Shown piece after piece: positions 16,340 through 24,289 of a stretch of 64,000 nucleotides of DNA. Source of the DNA: Mycobacterium basiliense (GTDB taxonomy: Bacteria; Actinomycetota; Actinomycetes; Mycobacteriales; Mycobacteriaceae); contig NZ_LR130759.1 of the NCBI RefSeq assembly GCF_900292015.1, positions 5,208,001-5,272,000 of the forward strand. Direction: 5' to 3'. How positions within the stretch are numbered: position 1 is the first letter of the stretch; each line of letters starts with the position of its first letter. A model generated the notes under the pieces. It had not been told where the DNA came from and searched no databases. It worked only from the letters and a program-made list of their open reading frames with translations. The position numbers and the translations under genes are program-made.

Positions 16340-18576
16340 CACCCCCCCACGACTTCCACGACGACTATGCCGCCGCACTGGTTGCCTACCTGGAAACACG
16401 CGACGAGGAGAGCCTCGCCGTCGGGCATGAGCTCGGGCGCCGGGCGCTACAGGAACAGATCAGCATGCTCGACATTCTTGAGAATCATTTCGGGCTGCTC
16501 GACGAGCTTGCGCGCAGATCAGACGGGGACCGCCCGGACGCGCTGCAGTTTCTGCTACAGACACTGGCACCGCTGGATGTAGCGACACGCGGATTTCTAG
16601 ACCGGACAAGGCTTTACGCACAGCAGCGAGCGCGTGCCGAAGATCTCGAACATCGTGACAAATTCCGTACCGCATTGGTGAACTCTTTGCAGGAAGGGTT
16701 CTTCGTCGCCGACCACGACGGTGCGGTGATCGATATGAACAACGCGTTTGCCGAGATCCTCGGCTATCCCCCAGAGGGTTTGCCGTACCGCTGGCCGCAC
16801 CCGTGGCTGGTTGACCGGAATGCAGCCGCACAGCAACAAGAGCGGGTTCGAAGCGAGGGCTGCGCGGAGTACGAGACGCCAATCCGGCACCAAGACGGCC
16901 ATCTGGCGTGGGTGACGGTGAGCATCAATGCGGTTCTCGGGTCCGGGACCGATCGCGATGTTTATGTTGGCACTGTCCGCGACATCACTGCGGAACGTGC
17001 GTTTGCCGCCCGGGAAAGCGCGGTGCTTCGGCTGGCCACTTCGGTGGGTGTGGCCAAGAGCCTGGACGACGTGCTCTCGTTCACCCTCGACGAGTGCCGG
17101 ACGGCGGTTGACGTCCAACGCGTGGTCGCGGTCATGTGGCCACCCGGCGACGGCGAGCCCACCGTCCGGATGGCCGGAGAGCCGTCCGAATTATCTTGGC
17201 GTGCAATGGATCCTATGTTACGACAGACATTTCAGGATGCCCGCCAACAGTTGCCGCTGACGGCGAGGACAATCGAGTGGCCGGACTCACCGGGTAAAGC
17301 GCGGGGTCTGGTCGCGGTGCTCTCCGGTGCCGCGGACGTCGCGCTGTGGTTGGAGTTGGCAGCGCCCCGCTGGGTCACCGCCGAGGACCGGTTGCTGGTT
17401 ACCGTGCTCGTCGGTCACCTGAGTCTGGCCATCCAGCATGTCCGGCAGTTCGAAACTGCCCGGGACACATCGCTGACTTTGCAGCGGGCCATGCTGCCGT
17501 CGGTGGAGCCACCGCCGGGGTTTGCCGTGCGCTACGAACCCGCGGTGCCACCACTTGAGATCGGCGGTGACTGGTATGACGTGCTGCCGATCGGCGAACA
17601 CCGCATCGGCATTGTGGTCGGTGACTGCGTGGGCCGTGGCCTACCGGCCGCCGCCATCATGGGTCAGCTGCGCAGTTCGGCGCGCGCACTGCTGTTGACC
17701 GGGGCGCAGCCGGCGCTGTTGCTCGAACAACTGGACGCGGCGGCGGCGCTCATCCCGGACGCCTACTGCACAACGGTCTTCCTGGCGATCCTGGACACCG
17801 AATCCGGGATCCTCGACTACAGCAATGCCGGACACATGCCCGCCGCGCTTGCGGACCCGAAGTCGGGAACAACGATGTTGACCGATGCCCGGTCGGTGCC
17901 GCTCGCGGTCCGCCGAGTGGAGCCTCGCCCGGAGGCGTCCCAGATATTGCCGCCCGGGTCGACGCTGATGCTTTTCACCGACGGCCTGGTCGAGCGCAAA
18001 CATGAGTCGATCGATGACGGTTTGGGACGCGTCGCCGACGTCCTGGCGGACTCGATGATGTTGCCGGTCGACGCCGTCGCTGATGCGGTGCTGCGCCAGT
18101 TAGCTCCGGAGACCGGGTACGACGATGACGTCGCGATGGTGATGTACCGCCACCAGCATGGCCCCCTTCGAATTGAAACCAGGGCTACCCCAGATCAATT
18201 GGCCGGTATCCGGCGTCAGCTGGCGTCGTGGCTACGGGCCGCCAACGTCGAAGACGACGAAGCCGGTGACATCGTGCTGGTAATCAGCGAGGCCTGCACC
18301 AACTGCATCGAGCATGCGTATCGCGGAAACGGCGTCGGAACGATGCTGGTGGACATAGAAGCCGTTGACGGGACGATACACGCCCGTGTGGTCGACTCCG
18401 GTTCGTGGAAGGAACCGACGACCGCTGTGGGCGGGGGTGGTCGTGGCCTGCTGCTCATCAGGGCCATCTGCGATTCGGTCGAAATCGACAACACCCCCGG
18501 CGGAACCGCGCTCGACATGACGTTTCGACTGCCGTCTGCGGCAGACTCAGACGAGCAGTCAAGCGGTGCAGTTTGA
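16336..18576 (+). CDS. RsbU-type PAS-GAF-PP2C phosphatase fused to an RsbW-like HATPase
   Basis: A 746-residue multidomain protein. An RsbU N-terminal-like helical domain (about 10-95, with RALQEQISMLDILENHF) is expected to bind RsbT. It is followed by a PAS domain (about 110-220), a GAF-like domain (about 225-370) and a SpoIIE/PP2C phosphatase (about 375-600; GGDWYD with D412, GDCVGRG with D430, TDGLVE, DDDVAM). A C-terminal GHKL ATPase (about 605-735; N-box SEACTNCIEHAY, VVDSGSW, GGRGLLLIR) resembles RsbW-type anti-sigma kinases. One chain therefore combines a predicted phosphatase and a kinase of the same partner-switching circuit. ATG overlaps the previous stop. It may act on RsfB-like STAS proteins (inference). 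Confidence 0.92.
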   Translation: MTPPHDFHDDYAAALVAYLETRDEESLAVGHELGRRALQEQISMLDILENHFGLLDELARRSDGDRPDALQFLLQTLAPLDVATRGFLDRTRLYAQQRARAEDLEHRDKFRTALVNSLQEGFFVADHDGAVIDMNNAFAEILGYPPEGLPYRWPHPWLVDRNAAAQQQERVRSEGCAEYETPIRHQDGHLAWVTVSINAVLGSGTDRDVYVGTVRDITAERAFAARESAVLRLATSVGVAKSLDDVLSFTLDECRTAVDVQRVVAVMWPPGDGEPTVRMAGEPSELSWRAMDPMLRQTFQDARQQLPLTARTIEWPDSPGKARGLVAVLSGAADVALWLELAAPRWVTAEDRLLVTVLVGHLSLAIQHVRQFETARDTSLTLQRAMLPSVEPPPGFAVRYEPAVPPLEIGGDWYDVLPIGEHRIGIVVGDCVGRGLPAAAIMGQLRSSARALLLTGAQPALLLEQLDAAAALIPDAYCTTVFLAILDTESGILDYSNAGHMPAALADPKSGTTMLTDARSVPLAVRRVEPRPEASQILPPGSTLMLFTDGLVERKHESIDDGLGRVADVLADSMMLPVDAVADAVLRQLAPETGYDDDVAMVMYRHQHGPLRIETRATPDQLAGIRRQLASWLRAANVEDDEAGDIVLVISEACTNCIEHAYRGNGVGTMLVDIEAVDGTIHARVVDSGSWKEPTTAVGGGGRGLLLIRAICDSVEIDNTPGGTALDMTFRLPSAADSDEQSSGAV

Positions 18577-18603
18577 GCGATTGAGTACGGGGTATCCATC
18601 GAT

Positions 18604-19668
18604 GTGACTCGTACATCGCTCCCACATCGGATAATCGGAGATCCTCGGATAAACGCAGATCTAGCCGACATTGAACCTTCCTTGCCGGCGGGTTGCGGCC
18701 CGCTATCGATCGCCGTGCGTCGTGCCCTGACCGGCCCTGCCCCACGCGACCCGTTCGCCCACGTCAGCGCCTCGGTGCGCGATGTCGATCCGGGCAGCCT
18801 TGATCTGCAACTGGCCTTGTACATGTGCTACGAGCTGCACTACCGGGGCTTTGCCGGGGTCGATCCGACCTGGGAGTGGAACCCCGCGCTGCTCCATTTG
18901 CGCGCGGAATTGGAGCGGGCTTTTTTGGCAGGCATTCGCCGCGACGTTGGCCGCGTCGAACCGGGCGACACGGCGTTGGTCGAAATGGAAAAGATATCAA
19001 TTGAACCCGTCGACGGAACCGGGCCGTCGTACCACCTGCGCGACACAGGGACGTGGCAGCAAATGCGCGAATACTTCGTGCATCGGTCCCTTTACCACCT
19101 CAAAGAGGGGGATCCGCACGCCTGGGCCATCCCCCGCCTGACGGGCGGCGCCAAGGCGGCATTTGTCGCGATTGAGTTCGACGAGTACGGCGCTGGCCAC
19201 GGGCCCCGCCTGCATCAGCAGCTATTCGCCGATCTGATGGAGGCGGCCGAGCTGGATTCGACGTATCTCGGCTACCTCGATGCGGTGCCCGCCGAATCCC
19301 TGGCGGCAGTCAACGTTATGTCGTTGTTCGGGCTGCACCGACGGCTGCGCGGGGCGGCGATCGGACACTTCGCGGCCACGGAGATCACCTCCCCGCCGGG
19401 ATCTCGGCGAATGCTAGAGGCATTGTGCCGGATGGAGGCGCCCCAGGAATGCCGCACCTTCTATCGCGAACACGTGGAGGCCGACGCGGTGCACGAGCAA
19501 GTGGTCCGCATCAACGTCGTGGGTGATCTCATCGCTCGCGAACCCCAACTGGAACGTGATGTTGTATTCGGGATCCGTGCACATGCGCTCTTCGAAAACC
19601 GCTTGGCCAACTCCATCATGGAGCCGTGGCTGGCCCGTCAAACGTCACTGCGACGATCGGTGACATAA
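18604..19668 (+). CDS. Iron-containing redox enzyme, haem-oxygenase-like fold
   Basis: A 354-residue all-helical protein of the iron-containing redox enzyme (haem-oxygenase-like di-iron) family. Signature segments are YFVHRSLYHLKEGDPHAWAIPRL, AIEFDEYGAGHGPRLH, GHFAATE and FYREHVEADAVHEQV. Within these, Glu/Asp and His residues are spaced as metal ligands of helices 1, 4 and 5 in such enzymes. Characterised relatives oxidise fatty acids or amino compounds with O2; the substrate here is unknown. The start is a GTG 27 bases after the phosphatase gene, so it may be read through from the stressosome operon. The next genes (CDGSH, methyltransferase) are convergent. Confidence 0.82.
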   Translation: MTRTSLPHRIIGDPRINADLADIEPSLPAGCGPLSIAVRRALTGPAPRDPFAHVSASVRDVDPGSLDLQLALYMCYELHYRGFAGVDPTWEWNPALLHLRAELERAFLAGIRRDVGRVEPGDTALVEMEKISIEPVDGTGPSYHLRDTGTWQQMREYFVHRSLYHLKEGDPHAWAIPRLTGGAKAAFVAIEFDEYGAGHGPRLHQQLFADLMEAAELDSTYLGYLDAVPAESLAAVNVMSLFGLHRRLRGAAIGHFAATEITSPPGSRRMLEALCRMEAPQECRTFYREHVEADAVHEQVVRINVVGDLIAREPQLERDVVFGIRAHALFENRLANSIMEPWLARQTSLRRSVT

Positions 19669-19716
19669 CGTCGTCCGGGCGTCAAAACCACGGTCAAAAC
19701 CCGGGTGGATGGTCGC

Positions 19717-19914
19717 TCACTTCGGGTCAGGCTTCGGCCGGCACCGCCGGTGGCTGGTATCACACAGCGGATATTGCTTGCTGCGCAGACAAGTGCAGAT
19801 CGCGACCATGAATCGGTCGGATTCCACGACTCTGCCGCCGGGCGTCTCGATTCGTACGGGTCCGGACACCAATACCGGTCCCTTTGGTACCACCTGCACG
19901 CGGGTGGTGGTCAT
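19717..19914 (-). CDS. CDGSH-type iron-sulfur protein (variant CDTSH motif)
   Basis: A 65-residue protein containing one CDGSH-type [2Fe-2S] site: CTCLRSKQYPLCDTSH with ligands Cys, Cys, Cys and His. The canonical Gly of C-D-G-S-H is Thr here. The remaining sequence (PKGPVLVSGPVRIETPGG) is the usual lead-in strand. There is no membrane helix, so it is soluble. Proteins of this type bind a labile cluster and are thought to carry electrons or clusters. The ATG overlaps the methyltransferase stop (ATGA), so the two are translationally coupled. The iron-containing redox enzyme gene is immediately convergent. Confidence 0.9.
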   Translation of the reverse strand: MTTTRVQVVPKGPVLVSGPVRIETPGGRVVESDRFMVAICTCLRSKQYPLCDTSHRRCRPKPDPK

Positions 19915-20591
19915 GATTTGTCGGCCCGGATCACCACGATTTCCTCCTCTTGGCAGCCATCCGGCAGCAGACCCTCCGCCCGTAGCCACGACGCTCGCGC
20001 GGACAGCACCGGACCCAGCGGAATCCGCTGCGAGGCAATAACTGAAGCCTCCATTCCGGTTTCCCGCAGAGTGACAAGCGACCGCTGTACGTCGGCCAGT
20101 GCTGATTGCACCAGCAGTAGGGATCCGCCGCGACACAACAGCTTTGACACCGATTCGCACAGCGGATCCAGCACTAGCCGTCCACCGACCCCGGCGTCCC
20201 ATGCCCACGACGGACCGGCCGACCTCGGGATCATTTCGCATGCCGGCGGAGTCGGCACATACGGCGGATTGGACACCACCACCTCGAATGGTGCACAAGC
20301 GAATGCCCTTGTCCACGAACCATGTCGAATGTCGACATGCACCCCGGCATCCACGGCATTATCGCGAGTGCAGCGCACCGCATGCGGACAAATGTCAAAG
20401 GCAGTGACGCTGGCACAACCCATGACAGCGGCGGAGATTGCCACGAAACCGCTGCCCGTGCACAGGTCGAGCACCCTTCGCCGGGGAATCAGACCCGTCC
20501 GTCGCATGGCTTCGACAAGCAGATGTGAATCATGTTGCGGCTGGTAAACAGCAGCTCCGGGCAAGGTGGAATCCGGGGCGGTGATCGTCAA
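19911..20591 (-). CDS. HemK2/MTQ2-type protein methyltransferase
   Basis: A 226-residue class I methyltransferase. SAM motif I is LDLCTGSGFVAIS (about 41-53), the acidic motif II is in VTAFDI, and the catalytic NPPYVPTP (about 108-115) is the signature of enzymes that methylate Gln/Asn side chains or adenine N6. Size and the absence of the PrmC N-terminal domain fit the HemK2/MTQ2 subgroup, which methylates Gln in release factors in eukaryotes. The start is a TTG with AAGG six bases upstream. It is operonic with the CDGSH gene. The bacterial substrate is unknown. Confidence 0.88.
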   Translation of the reverse strand: MTITAPDSTLPGAAVYQPQHDSHLLVEAMRRTGLIPRRRVLDLCTGSGFVAISAAVMGCASVTAFDICPHAVRCTRDNAVDAGVHVDIRHGSWTRAFACAPFEVVVSNPPYVPTPPACEMIPRSAGPSWAWDAGVGGRLVLDPLCESVSKLLCRGGSLLLVQSALADVQRSLVTLRETGMEASVIASQRIPLGPVLSARASWLRAEGLLPDGCQEEEIVVIRADKS

Positions 20592-20675
20592 CGCAAGCCT
20601 TTCGTGGCGCCGCCGCGGCGGTCACGGCTTGACATAACTAATGCCCGCGATGGACCGCTTCGAAACCGAAAGCGC

Positions 20676-21245
20676 CTAATTCGCCACATCGCTAACGACG
20701 GACACCTGTCCGAGTTGCTTGACGAGCGCCGCACAGAACGCGGGAAGGTCGGCCGGTGACCGACTGGTGATCAGATTGCGGTCCACCACCACCTCCTCGT
20801 CGACCACGTCGGCACCGGCGTTGCGCAAGTCGGTGCGAATACTCGGGTAAGAGGTCAACGTCCGCCCTTGGGCCACATCGGCCTCCACCAGCGTCCAGGG
20901 CCCGTGGCAGATGGCGGCGACCGGCTTTCCGGACTGGACAAAGTCGCGAACGAACGCGACCGCGGTGCTGTCCAAACGCAGCTTGTCCGGGTTCACGGTG
21001 CCACCGGGCAGTACCAGTCCATCGAACTCAGCCACCGATGCATCCGCAACCGCGCGATCCACCGAAAATCTCCCGGCCGGTTCGAGATCGTGTTCGCGCG
21101 CTTGGATTTCACCGGGGGACAGCGATATCACCTCGACCCGGGCCCCGGCCTGAAGCAGCACCGCCCGGGGTTGCTCCAGCTCGATCTTCTCCACTCCGTC
21201 AGCAGCCAGGATGGCGATCCTCCTGCCTTCCAAGTTGTTTGACAT
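20676..21245 (-). CDS. DJ-1/PfpI family protein (YhbO/type-1 glutamine amidotransferase fold)
   Basis: A 189-residue DJ-1/PfpI protein. It shows IAILAADGVEKIELEQPR with the conserved Glu of the active-site pocket (about E19), the strand LVLPGG-TVNPDKLR, and the nucleophile elbow AICHGPWTLVEA with Cys about 113 followed by His. This is the pattern of PfpI/YhbO/YraA proteins, proposed to be glyoxalases, deglycases or chaperones under stress. The ATG at 21243-21245 is chosen because AAAGGAG lies seven bases upstream; a longer frame starts at 21422. It is a single gene in a small minus-strand group with the F420 oxidoreductase gene. Confidence 0.92.
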   Translation of the reverse strand: MSNNLEGRRIAILAADGVEKIELEQPRAVLLQAGARVEVISLSPGEIQAREHDLEPAGRFSVDRAVADASVAEFDGLVLPGGTVNPDKLRLDSTAVAFVRDFVQSGKPVAAICHGPWTLVEADVAQGRTLTSYPSIRTDLRNAGADVVDEEVVVDRNLITSRSPADLPAFCAALVKQLGQVSVVSDVAN

Positions 21246-21345
21246 CACTATGCTCCTTTGGCAATTCCAGTTGTCACGCGATCCGGATAGGCCCGCCGGT
21301 GCGGATACCCAGGTGGCAAAACTCCAAACGTCATGGCCGCCAGCA

Positions 21346-22338
21346 CTACTCGCAGGCCGTCCGAAGCGCCTGCAGCAGCGGTTCAGCGGCCTGTTCGAAG
21401 AAAGCGTCCTGGTGCTGACCACCGATCTGGACGAGGGCTATATGGGTGAACCCGGCCTGCCAATATGGCCTGACCGTCTCCACGATGGTGTCCAGATCCG
21501 GCCCGCACGGAATGCTCGCGGCGACATCTTCGGGACGCACGAACTGCGTCGCGGCGGCGAAACCGGCCGGCGTCGGCAAATCGGCATTGACCCCCCATCC
21601 GCCGGCGAACCACCGGAACTGGTCGTGGGCACGCTCGATGGCAGCGTCACGGTCGGGGTCCCAGCACACCGGTATCTGTCCGACCACCCGCCCCGCCCCG
21701 GCCCCAGTCGAGGCTTGGCGCGTTGCGTGCCAGGCGTCGACGAGTTCGGCGTTGGGCTCCACCGCGATTAGATGGTCGCCCAGTTTGGCGAATTTTTCGA
21801 TGGCCTTCGAGCCCCCGACGGCGACTCCGATGCCAACCGGGACGTCGGGTAAGTCCCATAGTCGCGCCGAGTCCACTTGGAAGTAGTCGCCGCGCCAACT
21901 CACCAATCGGCCGCCGAAGAGTTCGCGGATCACCTTGATCGCCTCCCGCAGCATGTCTTGTCGCCGCTCAACCGCGGGCCAGCCCCTACCTACGACGTGC
22001 TCGTTGAGATTCTCGCCACTGCCCAACCCAAGCGTGAAGCGACCATCGGAAAGGATCTGCACGGTAGCGGCCTGCTGCGCCACGATCGCCGGGTGATAAC
22101 GCATCGTCGGACACGTCACATAGGAGTAGAGGTCGACCCGCCGAGTCGCGTATGCCACCGCCCCCAGCACCGCCCAGGCATTGGGCGCATGCCCTTGCGC
22201 CGTCAGCCACGGGGAAAAGTGGTCGCTGCAGACCAGAAAGTCAAAACCCCGATCTTCGGCCGAAACAGCATGTCGAACAAGGTCTTTGGGCCCGCTTTGC
22301 TCGGTCATCAGCGTGTAGCCAAAATGCGTCACACCCAT
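21346..22338 (-). CDS. F420-dependent luciferase-like oxidoreductase (G6PDH-type)
   Basis: A 330-residue LLM-class flavin/F420 oxidoreductase. The N-terminus MGVTHFGYTLMTEQ, SDHFSPWLTAQGHAPNAW, RFTLGLGSGENLNEHV and GDYFQVDSARLWDLP match the TIGR03557/F420-dependent glucose-6-phosphate dehydrogenase-like subgroup. The conserved His/Trp of the active-site region lie at about residues 39-43. Whether glucose-6-phosphate is the substrate is uncertain, since this subgroup includes many uncharacterised mycobacterial enzymes. The ATG at 22336-22338 gives the usual start MGV. It is not part of the M. tuberculosis backbone at this position as I recall it. Confidence 0.88.
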   Translation of the reverse strand: MGVTHFGYTLMTEQSGPKDLVRHAVSAEDRGFDFLVCSDHFSPWLTAQGHAPNAWAVLGAVAYATRRVDLYSYVTCPTMRYHPAIVAQQAATVQILSDGRFTLGLGSGENLNEHVVGRGWPAVERRQDMLREAIKVIRELFGGRLVSWRGDYFQVDSARLWDLPDVPVGIGVAVGGSKAIEKFAKLGDHLIAVEPNAELVDAWHATRQASTGAGAGRVVGQIPVCWDPDRDAAIERAHDQFRWFAGGWGVNADLPTPAGFAAATQFVRPEDVAASIPCGPDLDTIVETVRPYWQAGFTHIALVQIGGQHQDAFFEQAAEPLLQALRTACE

Positions 22339-22378
22339 CGGGGTACCCGGCTGGGTCGGACACAAACGACCGGGTTGG

Positions 22379-22843
22379 CTACAGCCGCTCTTTGACCGCC
22401 GTGGACAACCGGGCACCGTCCGCCTTACCCTCGGCGATTACGGTGGCGGCCTTCATCACCAGCCCCATCTGCTTCATGCTGGGCCGTTGTCCTATTTGCT
22501 CAGCCACCTGAGCAATCGCGGTGTCGGCCACATCGGCCAACTCTGCGTCGGTGAGCGGAGTCGGCAAATACTCATCGATGACTCGAGCCTCTGCGTGCTC
22601 GTTAGCGGCCAGATCGCCACGCCCGTTCTGGGTGTAGATCTCGGCGGACTCGCCACGCTTGCGAGCCTCCCTGGCCAGCACCTTGAGCACCTCGTCATCG
22701 GAGAGTTCCCGGGACTGCTTGCCGGACACTTCCTCGGTCTGGATCGCGGCGAGCAGCATGCGCAGGGTCGCGGTGCGCAATTTATCCTGCGTCTTCATCG
22801 CCTCAGTCAGGTCCGACCGAAGCCGGGATTTGAGTTCCGCCAT
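22379..22843 (-). CDS. GatB/YqeY domain protein
   Basis: A 154-residue YqeY protein, counterpart of Rv3688c. It starts MAELKSRLRSDLTEAMKTQDK, and has EEVSGKQ followed by ELSDDEVLKVLAREARKR and the C-terminal GQRPSMKQMGLVMKA. These are the helical tail domain elements shared with the GatB subunit of tRNA-dependent amidotransferase. Stand-alone YqeY proteins are thought to bind tRNA or tRNA-like partners, but their role is not settled. It is divergent from the Rv3689 membrane protein gene. Confidence 0.93.
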   Translation of the reverse strand: MAELKSRLRSDLTEAMKTQDKLRTATLRMLLAAIQTEEVSGKQSRELSDDEVLKVLAREARKRGESAEIYTQNGRGDLAANEHAEARVIDEYLPTPLTDAELADVADTAIAQVAEQIGQRPSMKQMGLVMKAATVIAEGKADGARLSTAVKERL

Positions 22844-22932
22844 GACAGAGACGCTACGCGCCGGAACGCTTTGGAACCCAACACCAGACCAAGATGCTGC
22901 CTACATTGAGAAATACACCGACCGCCGACAGG

Positions 22933-22974
22933 ATGGAGCCCATGACGAACGACGACAGTCGCTGCCCTCGATGA
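22933..22974 (+). other. Possible 13-codon leader ORF overlapping the next start
   Basis: ATG at 22933 (with a second in-frame ATG at 22942) opens a frame MEPMTNDDSRCPR that stops at TGA 22972-22974. The stop overlaps the ATG of the Rv3689-type gene (ATGA at 22971). It could be a translated leader that couples translation, or simply chance. Confidence 0.25.
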
Positions 22975-24266
22975 GCACGCTGCCGCCGGATTATCCGCCG
23001 TCAGGGGCCGACGATCCGCCACCAGGTTACGAAACACAGCCGGCGTACGGTCCGCCGCCGGCATACGGGAATCCGCCACCGGGCTACGGCGGTTTGCCAC
23101 CCGGATACGGCCCCCCACCGGGCTGTGGCGCCCCACCGGGCTATGGTGCCCCGCCTGGCTATGGCGCCCCGAGCTACGGCCCACCACCCGGGTACGGCCC
23201 ACCACCCGGGTACGGCCCACCACCCGGGTACGGCCCACCACCCGGGTACGGCCCGCCGCCCGGATACGGCCCCCCGCTGCCTCCCGCGGCCGTCAAGCCC
23301 GGGATCATCCCGCTGCGCCCGCTGACCTTGAGCGACATCTTCAACGGCGCGGTCGGCTACATCCGGGCCAATCCGAAGACAACGCTGGGAATGACCGCCA
23401 TCGTGGTGGTGGTCATCCAAGTCATCACCTTGATCGCCACCATCGGACCGTTGGAGGCCATCAATCGGCTCAATACCCACCCCTCGGCCCACCTGGGTCT
23501 GGGTGTACTGGGCGCGTGGACCGGTTCGATCGCGGCCAGCGCGCTGATCAGCTGGCTCGGTGGCATGTTGCTCAGCGGAATACTGACCGTCGTCGTCGGG
23601 CGGGCGGTGTTCGGCGCCTCGATCACCATCGGCGAAGCATGGACCAGGGTCCGCGGGCGCCTACTGACGTTGATCGGCCTGGCGCTGCTGGAAGCCGCCG
23701 GTGTCACGGCGCTGCTCGGCTTGGTGGTCGTCATCCTGGTCGGGGTCGCGGCCGCCGCCAACGGAGCGGCGGCGGTCTTGCTGGGTTTCCCGCTGCTGCT
23801 GCTGGTCGCGTTGCTGCTGGGCTACCTGTACACCGTGTTGATGTTCGCACCCGTGCTGATCGTGCTAGAGAGGCTGCCCCTAGTCGATGCGATCACCCGA
23901 TCTTTTGCGCTGGTCACCGGCGGGTTCTGGCGGGTGCTGGGCATCCGCTTGCTCGCGATGCTGGTGGTGGGCCTAGTCGGCGGCGCCATCTCGGCACCGT
24001 TCAGCATCGTCGGCCAGATATTGCTGGGCGCCACGGCCAGCAGCGACTCCATCACCATGTTGCTCGTCGGCGCGACGCTGTCCGCAATCGGTTCGGCGAT
24101 CAGCCAGATCATCACCGCGCCCTTTACCGCCGGTGTTGTGGTGCTGCTGTATACCGACCGGCGCATGCGGGCCGAGGCCTTTGACCTAGTCCTGCAGACA
24201 GGGGCGGCCGGTGGGCCCACCGCCGTCGAGTCCACGGATAACCTGTGGCTCACCCGGGCGTTCTGA
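22971..24266 (+). CDS. Pro/Gly/Tyr-rich N-terminus plus multi-helix membrane protein (Rv3689-like)
   Basis: A 431-residue protein starting MSTLPPDYPPSG. Residues about 10-100 are a cytosolic low-complexity region of PPGYGPP-type repeats. The rest (from about 108, VKPGIIPLRPLTLSDIFNGA) is a membrane domain with six or more hydrophobic segments, including two very Leu/Val-rich ones, and TDRRMRAEAFDLVLQ near the end. The fold resembles the glycerophosphoryl-diester phosphodiesterase membrane-domain/DUF7847-type proteins that precede DUF4129 genes in actinobacteria. It is the first gene of the cluster leading to moxR2. No Shine-Dalgarno sequence is obvious; the overlapping mini-ORF may feed ribosomes. 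Confidence 0.88.
   Translation: MSTLPPDYPPSGADDPPPGYETQPAYGPPPAYGNPPPGYGGLPPGYGPPPGCGAPPGYGAPPGYGAPSYGPPPGYGPPPGYGPPPGYGPPPGYGPPPGYGPPLPPAAVKPGIIPLRPLTLSDIFNGAVGYIRANPKTTLGMTAIVVVVIQVITLIATIGPLEAINRLNTHPSAHLGLGVLGAWTGSIAASALISWLGGMLLSGILTVVVGRAVFGASITIGEAWTRVRGRLLTLIGLALLEAAGVTALLGLVVVILVGVAAAANGAAAVLLGFPLLLLVALLLGYLYTVLMFAPVLIVLERLPLVDAITRSFALVTGGFWRVLGIRLLAMLVVGLVGGAISAPFSIVGQILLGATASSDSITMLLVGATLSAIGSAISQIITAPFTAGVVVLLYTDRRMRAEAFDLVLQTGAAGGPTAVESTDNLWLTRAF
23178..23267 (+). repeat. 18-bp coding minisatellite (PPGYGP repeats)
   Basis: GGCCCACCACCCGGGTAC is present as four perfect tandem copies (23178-23249), followed by a diverged fifth (23250-23267). Each copy encodes G-P-P-P-G-Y. Further imperfect copies extend on both sides, roughly 23030-23285. 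Perfect identity suggests recent slippage and probable copy-number variation among strains. Confidence 0.95.
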
Positions 24267-24289
24267 GGACAAGTGAGGACTGACTGACG

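Noticed and set aside
23030..23285. Repeat array mistaken for a CRISPR.
   Set aside because: Units are tandem without unique spacers, lie in frame in a coding region, and no cas genes occur.
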